Positions 31,272-42,100 of a stretch of 64,000 nucleotides of DNA are shown here, piece after piece; the first letter of the stretch is position 1, and every line of letters begins with the position of its first letter. The DNA comes from Pomphorhynchus laevis. Taxonomy: Eukaryota > Acanthocephala > Palaeacanthocephala > Echinorhynchida > Pomphorhynchidae. Both the position numbers and the translations under genes were made by a program. Under the pieces are notes generated by a model. The model was not told the DNA's origin. It saw only the letters and a program-made list of their open reading frames with translations, and searched no databases. The stretch is taken from NCBI GenBank assembly GCA_012934845.2, contig WNNJ02002109.1, positions 1 to 64,000 on the forward strand, in the 5' to 3' direction.

Positions 31272-31619
31272 TTGGCTCAAAAAAATCGTCCTGGTTTAGG
31301 CGAGCAGAAGTTAAAACTCATAATGTTTGAACATGCAAACACAATGTGTGTCCATTGCTCAGGAGCACACTCCTCCGTCTCTTGTCAGTCTAAACCAACA
31401 ATGAAATACTATAATTATGGAGGTCACCATAAAGCTTATAGGCACATTTGCTCGGCCTTTAGCATTTATATTAAATCCCTCAACTCCATTCCAAATTCAC
31501 TGTCTAATCGTGCTTCTTTTGCATCCATTGATCTTAAACAGACTGATGCGACTCCAATTAGGAATCCTACTTCTACATTGAGCGACACAATTATATACTA
31601 TTCCAAAGGAAAGACGTAA
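31272..31619 (+). pseudogene. Gag-like ORF1 fragment with zinc-knuckle remnant
   Basis: 115 codons. A knuckle-like CVHCSGAHSSVSC is followed by a damaged second one (YYNYGGHHKAYRHIC, with Cys to Tyr changes). Resembles ORF1 of Jockey/I non-LTR elements. A Ser/Asn-rich tail follows. No RT downstream. Confidence 0.55.
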
Positions 31620-31667
31620 TTATTTTTGATTTTTCGCTAACTTCTGTTAGCATCTTCAGAAAATTAC
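31616..31667 (-). ncRNA. Small hammerhead-like motif, copy 1
   Basis: On minus: I' GTAATTTT, CTGAAGA (31653-31659), extra T, stem II GCTAAC/GTTAGC, GAAA (31632-31635), then an AT-rich run ending AATTAC that can close stem I. No clear stem III or GTC. It shares with PLE-type motifs an extra base between CTGANGA and stem II. Confidence 0.45.
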
Positions 31668-31901
31668 AATGTTTAAAAAAATAATGAATTATTAAAGTAA
31701 AAAACAAAATTCATATATATTTTCGTTAATTTCTGACTTTTTCGACACCAGCCAAGTATGGAGCCCCAATCGAGTTTCCTTTCTTTTTTATTTCTTTTCG
31801 CAGGTTTCGATTGAGATTTTTTTTGCTTAGATGTCGAGGATAAGAATTTTTATCCTCATTGTGTTGAGCGACACAATTATATACTATTCCAAAGAAAAGG
31901 C

Positions 31902-31953
31902 GTAATTATTTTTGATATTTCGCTAACTACTGTTAGCATCTTCAGAAAATTAC
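31902..31953 (-). ncRNA. Small hammerhead-like motif, copy 2
   Basis: Same as the first copy: CTGAAGA at 31939-31945, stem II 31922-31927/31932-31937, GAAA at 31918-31921, closing GTAATT/AATTAC. Confidence 0.45.
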
Positions 31954-32390
31954 AATGTTTTTTATTGTACATTCTTATATAAAAAAGTTCAAATCGATCA
32001 CCACCATTTACTATGGGCATGTGCTGCTGCTGTTAGCGATAACCAGCTGTTTTTACTGTTGCTTAAATTTTTGAAACGATTTCGGCAGCTTCTGAAGGTA
32101 CACAAAACGCAATAAAAAATGATTCAAAATAGTTTAGAAACAAACTAAAAATAATTACCATAACATTTTCATTCACAATAGATAATTTGAAAAAATAGAA
32201 AACTATAAAAAATAATAATTAAAAGTACTAGAAAAATTAAATAAAGTATAAAAACAAAATAGGAAAAAATATTTAAACAAAAGAATCGTTTACAACATCT
32301 TTATAAAATATTTAAAGTTACGTCAGGTTTATTATAAAGCATAATAACTTTATTAATTTATTACGTCAGCATACTAATATTGGAGTTTTT

Positions 32391-32793
32391 ATGAATGTAA
32401 TAAAAACTGAGCATACGAATATTGAAAAGGTGCTAAGCAAAGCAACGCATTTGGTTCCCTCGATAAGAGGCTTACCATTTGAAAGTAGAATTCACTTGCT
32501 AGGCGTTACATCAATAGAAAAGTCTCTATTAATACCAGACTTGATTATGACATGGGCAGCCGTAAACCGTTGTGATCATCCTTTGACAGATATCTTCCGC
32601 ATCCGCAAGGAATCAACACTCTGAGGTCACGGTATTCACATCATGGCGAAACGGTACATCAGAGATGTATGCAGAGGTTTACCAGATAGGGTGCGCACTG
32701 TATGGAACAATCTACCTGCTCACATAGTAACATGTGCATCAAAAACTGCATTCAAACGACAATTGAAGAACTTAGTTACTACAATTACATGAC
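32391..32793 (+). pseudogene. Non-LTR retrotransposon RT, extreme C-terminus
   Basis: Two frames (32391-32624, then to about 32793) give the typical tail of CR1/RTE-type RTs: DHPLTDIFRIRKESTLRGH-like sequence, then a VRTVWNNLPAHIV motif and FKRQLK. One frame change near 32620. The element body is absent. 31960-32390 is AT-rich with no gene seen. Confidence 0.6.
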
Positions 32794-32993
32794 ATATTTT
32801 TCATTTTTTATTTTAACTTTGTGACTATTGACTCACTTGTAACGAGCTTTTGCTCCCTCTGGTATATATTAATAATAATTTTTTTAATAAATTCAAAATA
32901 TTACTTACAAATTAGTAGTCACCCTCAAATGGATCTTATAAATGCCAGAATATAATATTTTTGTCCCTATATCTTCGTTATAATCCTTATTAC

Positions 32994-34277
32994 TCAGTTG
33001 TGATTAATACTTTTGTAATTTCTCCTCCTTAGCGTCATAGACACTGATTTTGCAATAGATATCGAAATGTTTGTTCTTATTCTTCTTATACAGTCATCAT
33101 ACCTATTTACGTCTTTTTCTGCCAGTCTAGTGGCAATCCGCTTAATCACACTGTTTGCTACAGGATTTATTCCTCTAACTGTCGAGAAAATCATCGGGTG
33201 GAATGCCGCTTGCTCAATTCTTGTAATTCTTTCTGCGTACTTTGCGTTTTTTCAACTTTCGTGGTATGTAAATGGATCAGTCATGCGCTTTAAGGAATAT
33301 GAAGGTGCTAAATTGTTGAAGACACACACGTCCATATAGGACCGCACCCATATATTCCCATATAGCCCATTACAACAAATATCAGCTCTGGCCTCTCTAT
33401 CTTTCGTAGTAGTCGATCTGTCAAAATCTATAGAATGCGGAACTGGCTGTAATATAGGTTCCTTCGACACCAGTTTACAGATCCCGTTTAATGGTTTGAT
33501 AATTTCATCGACTACTATATTATGTCTAATGTAATTGAGACCTTCACATTTCCACTACAATGCATGTGTTACATTTAAATCCATACCACATGTGCAAAAG
33601 TCAGTTAGGGTTTTAGGCTCCTGTGCAAATCGCACTGCTATCGCATCTTCAAACTCTTGTGAGTTCAGAAGTCTGTTATCCGTATAAGTTCGTGAAGTAA
33701 GCCAAGCCGAGGCTCCTTTGACACTTGCGTTTCTCAATATTGTTCTAAGATCTCGTTCCGAAGAATCAATAATTTTGAGTTGATCCAGCTTTTGTTTAAT
33801 CTTATTATGATCATGCGTTTCATTTTGTAATATTTTTTGTTTATTACGTAGTTCGTTTCCTCTCAGTCCATCGATGCTTGGTTTGCACATCGAGTACGAA
33901 ACCCGATATTCATTCTCGCCTTCCGCAGCTGGGTTCATTAATCCCAAACCTCCTAGGAAATATGGTAGATGAATTATTGATTTAGATTCTTCATTCATAG
34001 TTTCTATACCAAGTATCCGAGTAATTGTGTTTTGAAATAATTCATTTTCCAGAGGTTTAAACCATTCAATCTTTGTCTCGCATGTTCTCTTCAAATATGT
34101 CAATTGGTGTTGGAAAACTCTATTTAACATAAGATACGCCGCAAAAGTATTCTCCGTAATTAGATCGTCTAGTTTTGATACGTCCGTCTTGAATTCTCTA
34201 ATTTTTTCCTTCACTTGATGTTTAACATAGTTGTTAGTTCCGATGTAACTGCCTAGGTATTTGACTCCATCCGTCAA
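32994..34277 (-). pseudogene. 3' half of an RT plus restriction-like-endonuclease element
   Basis: 34277-33555 (240 codons) matches the post-RT region of the intact element at 39486-42452 (GVKYLGSYIGTNNY versus GIVILGAPIGVDKY; GGLGLMNPAAEGENEYR; KGASAWLTS; DFCTCGMDLNVTHAL). 33470-33252 carries the endonuclease core (REARADICCNGLYG, MDVCVFN), and 33194-32994 the C-terminal helix region. Two or three frameshifts. The palm domain is missing, so the copy is 5'-truncated. Confidence 0.8.
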
Positions 34278-34490
34278 TTAAGCCTCAAGAATTTTTCTAT
34301 TTTATCAATTAGTTTCTTTTGTTAAAGAAATAAGCCTCAAGAATTTATTTTGCTAATAAGAAATTGCTATTTAAACAATTGGTTTCTTTTGCTAAAGAAA
34401 TAAGCCTCAAGATTTTTTTGCTAATAAGCCTCAAGAATTTTTTATTTAAACAATTGGTTTCTTTTGCTAAAACAACAGTATTATTATACT
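34277..34490 (+). repeat. Minisatellite of about 55-60 bp unit
   Basis: Segments with AAGCCTCAAGAATTT and CAATTGGTTTCTTTTGCTAA recur three to four times with internal deletions. Directly abuts the truncated 5' end of the minus-strand element. Confidence 0.75.
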
Positions 34491-34567
34491 TGATAGGCCA
34501 TAATAGATCAGTTGAATTTGACGACCTGCAGAATCGTGTTTTAGGCAGGTAAGGAACGTTCATCGCA

Positions 34568-34885
34568 GTGTTTTATACAGCTACCAGCTTCGCCAGGTCC
34601 CCGTCGATTGGTCCGGTCCACGGGGATGCATCTAACGCCAAGTACTTAAACTATGAGGACTACGACGCCGATTTCCACCGCATATTGAATGACCTCAAAA
34701 GAGCGAAGATAAATGAGGAGCAGATCCAGGAACTGCGGGCCTCGGCCCACATCCTCAACCCTGCTGAACTTGAAGACCTGCAAATTAAAGTGTATAGGGG
34801 CTGGGGGAGTGAGAGGCCCAGCAATGCCAGCAGTCGAGGGCCAAAGATCGGCCTGATTCCATCTGGCGTGTCACATGTTGCCTAA
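34568..34885 (+). CDS. Orphan open frame of unknown function (105 codons)
   Basis: An intact frame with balanced composition, GC-richer than the flanks. It is acidic and helical in the middle (NYEDYDADFHRILNDLKRA; EEQIQELRASAHILNPAEL) with a Gly/Ser/Arg tail. No RT, nuclease or zinc motif. Downstream at about 35225-35458 another charged frame with one stop (ending DESDATRMEDVDY) may belong to the same gene. I do not recognise it; it could be ORF1 of an element or a host exon. Confidence 0.35.
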   Translation: MFYTATSFARSPSIGPVHGDASNAKYLNYEDYDADFHRILNDLKRAKINEEQIQELRASAHILNPAELEDLQIKVYRGWGSERPSNASSRGPKIGLIPSGVSHVA

Positions 34886-35464
34886 CTGATGTATGATCTG
34901 TTTTTTAATCTTTTCATTAGCTATTTCATTAGCTAAATAAGAGTACCAAGAACGTTTGAAGGTTCTTCAAGTGTGATCTGTGGCAGAACTGTTGTCAGTA
35001 GCCACCGACTTATACGTAGTAGTAGACGGAAGAATGTACAACAGTGTTGCAACGAAGAATTACAAACGATAAAGCCATGTTACGTACTGCTCGAATATTA
35101 TACCGTGATATGATGTGAGTTCCGTGAATCAGGATATCCGTTTTCGGAAACATTCGTGCCAGCAAAATCGGACACATCTGCAAACGTGAACGAAACAACA
35201 AGCACTTTGGACACGTTTACAAACCCGTATGAAGCCACAGACACCTCAAACATTTTTTACAAACGCGAACGAAGCGAAAGACCTTTTAGACATAGAATGT
35301 GAGACCCGTGTAATCCGGTTTTGGCGAAACCGCATGATTAAGCTCGGGCTCGGGATTTAGGACGATGCGGATAAACTTCTGGACAGAAAAGGCGACACCG
35401 CGGCCGTCCCAGCAGATGAGAGCGACGCTACGCGCATGGAAGACGTTGACTACTAAATGAAGTG

Positions 35465-36345
35465 TTAATTGTTGTATTTAAATGTCATCTTTACGATATT
35501 AATTAAAAAAACAGTATTATTATAGTCAATATTGTGATCTAAAAGTAAACTATGGTCTACAATAGCGCTACTTGGGCCCTTTTTAAGTGTGTATTTGTGC
35601 TGTTTTAATCTAGTCTCTAATTGGCCTGTTTGGCACACATACATTTTGTTTAATCTAAACAAGAAATTTTATAAACAACTCCATCATTATCATGCTTGGG
35701 TTTTTTTTTCAAAATGTTGTGTAACTTCGGTATTTTACTATTATACAAAACAATATTTGAAGTATTTAATGTTTTATTGTTTGAAACAAATCTTTTGAAA
35801 TTAATATTCCAAAAATTATTTATAAATAGTAATCCTATGTATTTATTTTCTCGTTATGGGCCAAAAAAAACTTGTTTATCCGTTTTGGTACTTGTAGAAA
35901 GCCTTTTTAATTCCTTATGATGGGAAACCGTTTTATCTTATAGAATTATAATTATCTTATTATTTGTTTCAAGTTCATTAATATCGGAAACAATCATTTT
36001 ACTTCGTAAAAACAAAAAATTGGCAGCAGGTGTTTCCAAGATGTTGGGACATTAATATTCCACGAAATAATATTTAAATTATTTAAATTTTGATATGAAA
36101 CGGATGTTTTTAAAATATCGTTTGATTTTCTACTAACGACGACATCTAAAAATGTGTATCTACAATTTAATTCTAATTCTATTGTCCACTGAATATTTTC
36201 ATCAAAACAATCTATTGCCCTTAATATGTCCTGTACATCAATTGTGTTATCACAAATAGCAAACGTATCATCGACATATCTTATCCACATAACAACAACC
36301 ATCTTAGTGATATTATTTAATTCCCAATTTTTCACATAATTCATT
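35465..36345 (-). pseudogene. PLE lineage 2 remnant: RT motif C to GIY-YIG
   Basis: 36344-35994 has MWIRYVDDTFAIC (motif C) and YTFLDVVVSR. After frame breaks, 35700-35465 gives VVYKISC and the GIY-YIG segment (KMYVCQTGQLETRLKQHKY). The catalytic Gly of the YVGQTG motif is Cys here. RT motifs A and B are missing. Confidence 0.75.
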
Positions 36346-36736
36346 AAAGCCTTTTTAGAAAGCCTTTTTAATTTATCATGATGGAAAACTCTTTTTATCT
36401 AATAGAATTCTAAATATCTTATTATTTGTTCCAAGTTAATTTATATCGGAAGCAATCATCTTACTTCGTAAAAACAAAGAATTAACACCAGATATTTTCC
36501 AAGAGGTTGGGACATTGGTATTCCACGAAACAAAATTTAAATTATTTAAATTTTTATAATAAACGGATGCCTTTATAATATCATTTAATGTTCTAATAAC
36601 GACGACATCCAAAAATGTATCTACAATTTAATTCTAATTCTATTGTCCACTGAATATTTTCATCAAAACAATTTACTGCTCTTAATATGTCCTGTACATC
36701 AATTGTGTTATCACAAATAGCAAACGTATCATCGAC
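35895..36736 (-). repeat. Tandem duplication of a PLE RT segment (about 460-bp period)
   Basis: 36355-36736 repeats 35895-36275 with about 10 percent divergence by eye, so the duplication is old. The second copy breaks off at the CATCGACA motif just before the transposase fragment. Confidence 0.75.
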
Positions 36737-36797
36737 AGAACGTATTGAAGACTCTTGACTTTTATTGTAATTTTGATTTACTCAATTATTCTATTCA

Positions 36798-37250
36798 TTG
36801 ACATATCTAATCCACATAACAAGGGAAGGGGTACCCAAAACAATGGGTGTTCGGGGTATTTGCCGCGAAACTAAGGAGGTATTTCTCGTTGCTGTGGATA
36901 ATCGTACAGCTGAAACACTAAAAGCGTGTATTCAGGCGTTCATACAACCTGGCAGCATTATTCTGTCAGATATGTGGAAGGGTTACAGCGGGCTGGATTC
37001 AATGGACGGATACAATTTTCAGCATTACACTGTTAATCACAGTGAGGAATTTGTATCGGAAGAGGGCCACCACACACAGACAGTGGAAAGCACGTGGAAT
37101 CAGCTAAAAAGACGGAACAAGCTGGAATGTGGAACACATAGACAAATGCTAGATTCCTATCTAGTTGAATTTCTATGGCGACACAGGAATCGCGGACAAA
37201 ATTTATTTGAAAAATTATTCACTCTCATTCGAGATTTTGCTGTAATGTAA
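36798..37250 (+). pseudogene. Merlin/ISXO2-like DDE transposase, C-terminal fragment (150 codons)
   Basis: From about residue 12 the frame matches the IS1016/ISXO2 (Merlin) transposase: GVRGICRETKEVFLVAVDNR, IILSDMWKGYSGL (second catalytic Asp), YTVNHSEEFV, HTQTVESTWNQLKRRNK (catalytic Glu). The first Asp and the N-terminal half are missing. The ATG and first codons come from PLE antisense sequence fused upstream, so the start is accidental. The C-terminus is intact. Confidence 0.8.
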
Positions 37251-37305
37251 TTATTTTAAAGAATAACATATTTATCATTTGGAATCATTATTTTGTTAAC
37301 GAATG

Positions 37306-39085
37306 GGGGGAGAGGCAAATAGCAAAATATGATAAAACAATTTCAATTATTTTCTAATGAAGATGCATTATTCATACCCAAACACAACTAAAGTATCGAG
37401 ATGTATCAGATATATTTTATGAAAATATTTTGGAGCAATATACTCTGATATTGATTATGAAATTTAAAAATTATTTTTTTAAATAATACTTCCAAATATT
37501 TTTTAAAAAATGTAAAATTGAATATCGTCAAATATTCAAGAGCATGGCTGATCAAATTATAGTATGTTATATAGCATAAAAATTAGTTTATAATAGCAAT
37601 ACAAAAGTTTGTATTTGTCTTAAAAATTTTGAGATTTTTTTAAATTTTAATTTACTTTTTTGACGAAAAATTTTAACAAAACGTCAAAAGCGCACAGTTC
37701 TCGAAAATAGTTTCGAAAATCTACAGCCGTTTCTTGGCTCAGGCCCAACTCGTCTTTACAAAATTTGATGCTGGTTAACTGCTTTGTCCAGCAATATGCA
37801 AGGAGATAATGACATTTTACAATGGAATTCGGGATCCATCAAACCACGTTTTCTTACGGACGGATACCCATTCCTTGCAACCTGCTTTGACTCAATATTA
37901 GTGCAAATATTTACTTTTTTGCACCAATTTCATTGCGTGCAATCGACGAAACTTTTTTTCTAATGAGGGAAATAAATAGTGATTGTCAGCATATCTAATT
38001 ATATACCCCTGGGAATGACTCCGCGTTCTTGGAGAAATTGAACCGCGTCTTCGTCCGACGTTATAGTTCGAGCTAATGATATCCAGTTAGTCGAATCAGT
38101 CATCTGTAAGACGTTAAAATATTTATTTAATATAATTTAATATTTTGTATAATCTGTTTAAGTAGATTATCCCACATGTACAATTTAAGTAGTGGGGAGA
38201 GGCAAATAGCAAAATATGATAAAACAATTTCAATTAGTTTCCAATGAAGATGCATTATTCATACCCAAACACAACTAAAGTATCGAGATGTATCATATAT
38301 ATTTTATGTAAATATTTTGAGCAATATACTCTGATATTGATTATGAAATTTAAAAATTATTTGAATATCGTCAAATATTCAAGAGCATGGCTGATCAAAT
38401 TATAGTATGTTATATAGCATAAAAATTAGTTTATAATAGCAATACAAAAGTTTGTATTTGTGCTTAAAAATTTTGAGATATTTAATTTTAATTTACTTTT
38501 TTGACGAAAAATTAAAAAAACAAAATTTTATGTGAATATGCATTATTTAAAGCTCAAACTTACCCGTCATGTCAAGATGTATAATGAGTATTTTATGTGA
38601 CTTTTTTAACCACAACGCTCTTATATTTGAGATTTAATTTAATTTTTAATTTTTTTCAAAAAAAAATTAAAATGTTTTTTTTTATATTCAACTTGGTTTC
38701 TACAAAATAAAATTGACATATTCGATACAAGGATTTTTTTTGCTTTGGAAAACCAAACCGATAAGCCCCATTATTTTTTATATTTTTTCTAATTTTTCAA
38801 AATTATTTATTTTGAATGAAAATATTATGGTTATTATTTTTGTTTCTAAACAATGATTAAATAGCAATACAAAAGTTTGTATTTGTCTTAAAAATTTTGA
38901 GATTTTTTTAAATTTTAATTTACTTTTTTGACGAAAAATTTTAACAAAACGTCAAAAGCGCACAGTTCTCGAAAATAGTTTCGAAAATCTACAGCCGTTT
39001 CTTGGCTCAGGCCCAACTCGTCTTTACAAAATTTGATGCTGGTTAACTGCTTTGTCCAGCAATATGCAAGGAGATAATGACATTA
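37306..39085 (+). repeat. Segmental direct repeats around the transposase remnant
   Basis: 37598-37819 and 38868-39085 are essentially identical. 37306-37600 is repeated at 38196-38470 with a deletion of about 60 bp. A third short copy starts at 38448. All are AT-rich and non-coding; they may be Merlin-derived or other non-autonomous sequence. Confidence 0.8.
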
Positions 39086-39096
39086 TCTCCTTGCAT
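39056..39096. repeat. Perfect hairpin, 14-bp arms
   Basis: ATGCAAGGAGATAA, a 5-base spacer, then TTATCTCCTTGCAT. In the other copy of this repeat (about 37797-37819) the second arm is absent, so the fold-back marks a junction. Short AAAATATTTAACAGCTT repeats follow. Confidence 0.8.
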
Positions 39097-39189
39097 AAAA
39101 TATTTAACAGCTTAAAATATTTAACAGCTTAAACACACAATAAAATAACATACAAGATTAATATACACATTTCCGATAAACATACAATC

Positions 39190-42100
39190 AATGTGCACCG
39201 TTCTGATAACAGAGCTAGCGAAGCGAGCGTAAGGGGCAAGGAAATATAAAGGATCGTACGCCCAGGGTACTTCCCGGGGTACACACTCGCACGAAAACTA
39301 ACAGTTTAACAAACCATCCCAGGGTATAAGGGCTCTGGTTTCTCTACAAAGGGAAGTGTGTATCTACTGCCCATTCCCGAGAAACTTCGTCTATACAAAC
39401 GCGATCATCCCGGGATACAGGGGCTCTGTCTAGCAGACGGAATATCAACGAGTCCGCCGCAACAATCAGAGATAATACAATCGGCATGGTTAGAGGGAAA
39501 CCCTCTTCGGTAACTCCTTGCTGCACGTGCAATGGACCGGCAGCGAAATGTAAAGGATGCCGATGCGCAAAGACCGATACAAAATGCAGTAACTGCCGGG
39601 CTCCCAATTGCGGAAACAAGATCCTCAGCTGCCCAATAAGCGGCACCGTAAGGTCAGGAGCCGACCAGACACAAATCCAGAAAGCTACGGGAGAAACAGA
39701 CAAAACTCCAATCACACTCTCGATTACCGACATCTTTGAGCAAGTGGTTCACTGGAAGCCAAATCTCTTCAGATTACCTAGGTGTGCGGAGTCGAAACGT
39801 TTTATAATAGAACTTGCCCGTATATATAGGGAATCTTTATCTCAACAGGAATCTTTTACAAAAGCCATTGTAATCGGACATTTGATTCTCCAACGAGATA
39901 TTCGCACCTCCCATAAGACCCTCAAAGTAATACTGTCTCGAAGATTAGACCTTTGGCTAAAAAACGAGTTTACATCTCTTTACACGGAAGCGTATATCTT
40001 GCAAGAATTCAGTCGACGTAAAAGACCAAACAGTACATCACGCGATTGGCGCAGGAATTTCACCAGTCTGGTAGTGAGTGGAAGATTAAATGGAGCGATG
40101 CATTTGCTAGACACAGATGCAACAACCGGAACCCCACTAAATCCTGATGACATGATCGGTCCTACGACCGTTCGAGAGCTACTCCTCGACAAACATCCCA
40201 TTGCAGCAAAATTAAACAGTAATGCTCTTGACTGGAATCATGTTATCCCGCCACATAGCTTTCATCCCGTGGTTTTTGACTCCATAGACAAGAAACTAAT
40301 AGTCTGTATGGCCAAACGTGTCACAGGTGGAGCAGGTCCCTCAGGAATTGACGCACAGTCCTGGACACATATGCTCTCAAAATTCGGGAGAGAATCAGAT
40401 GAACTTGCTGAGGCCATAGCCTCATTCACAAGAGCATTAGCGACAGAGCGCATACCAATGGACATTACACAGGCTCTAACATCATGCAGGCTAATCGCAT
40501 TAACAAAGAAAACTGGAATTCGACCAATAGGAATCTGTGATGTTAGCAGAAGAATAATGACGAAGGCTATATTATCCATGGTCTCGGAAGACATACAGCA
40601 GGTATGTGGAAGAAGTCAAATGTGTGCAGGCCAACGAGCTGGCGTGGAATGCGTTACACGAGCCATCCGCAATGAACTTACAAACAATCCGAATCATATT
40701 CTTCTATCAATTGATGCCGACAACGCATTTAACAGAATTAATAGAGAGGCGGCCCTTTGCAATATTGATCGAATATGTCCGTCGCTTTCTATAGTCATGC
40801 ATAATTTTTACGACCACCCTTCTAATCTATCTGTCGGAGGCGAATTCGTTAAATCACAAGAAGGATTTACACAAGGTGACGTCCTAGCCATGCCCGCATT
40901 TGCGATCGCCACACTGCCAATAATACATCACATTTCCACAAAGTTCCCTCAAGTTCGGCAACTTTGGTACGCCGATGACGGCAACTTGATTGGTTCTCCT
41001 ATCCAAATCAGAGCTGCATACGATCTACTGTGTAAAATTGGCCCAGCGTTTGGATTTCACGTAAATCCCCAGAAATGTTCAATATTTACGCCAACAATGG
41101 AAGAAGCTAACACATGCCAACAATTTAACGGAACAAATGTAGAAGTCCGAACGGACGGAATTGTGATACTAGGCGCACCCATTGGAGTAGACAAATACGT
41201 ATACGAGGTCGTAGAATCAAAAGTAGACAAGTTTTGCAACTTGGTCGAACGATTAGCCGATGTGGGAATTTTAGATCTGCAGATAGCATATGCCTGTTTC
41301 ACTAAAGCGTTACAGCACAAGTGGTTTCACACGCAAAGAACAACTCAATGCTCATCAGATTGGTTTGCCCCGTTGCGGGAATCCATCAGATCCTCCTCGG
41401 ACAACATATTCGGCCTCGATGATTCGGATGGATCGCTATGGCCTCTCATCTCTTTACCCCTACATTGTGGTGGCCTCGGCATCATCGATCCATATATGAG
41501 TGCTGGCGTTGAATGTGAAAATTCTGGACATCTATGTGAACCTTATTTAAATGGATTACAAGGAATGGAACTTAAACTAGAGCAAGATTTCCGAGCCAAC
41601 GAAGTTCACAGGCGGAAGAAAACACAATACAAGGCCTCTTTGCTAGCCCAACTTCCTACATATGATATCATAAAGAGACGGATTATTCAACACACAATGA
41701 TAAAAGGCGCATCTTCCTGGCTTTCTGCGTTCCCCACAAGAGAGTCACAAACTCGAATAGACAATACAACATTTCGTGATGCTGTTGCCGCACGGTACAA
41801 CACTCTAACCAAAGATGCCCCCTCCCTTTGCCCATGTGGTTCGTCGACCTCACTGGCACATTGCCTTTCCTGCCCCAATGGCGGTCATCCGTCGATAAGA
41901 CACGACGCAACCCGCGATATTCTCGCAAAATCGCTCACCCAAATATGTGACGGCGTTGAAATCGAACCGCTACTCAGATCAGTGGATCCAAGCATTCACT
42001 TTGAGAGAAGATCAACGACGACTGATCGTGAAGCACGACTGGATATATCTTGCCGTGGTTTCTATGGTGGACGCTCGGAGCGAGCTTTCTTCGACATTTG

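Larger units (their letters stand above)
31585..31955 (+). repeat. Direct repeat of about 85 bp carrying a minus-strand hammerhead-like motif
   Basis: 31585-31668 and 31869-31955 are near-identical direct repeats about 285 bp apart. Each carries the same minus-strand hammerhead-like motif. The span between them is AT-rich and non-coding, possibly one tandem unit of about 285 bp. Confidence 0.7.

Noticed and set aside
39190..39330. Possible HDV-like ribozyme at the 5' end of the nuclease element
   Set aside because: GC-rich with some pairing, but I could not place the five helices and catalytic C of the HDV fold.
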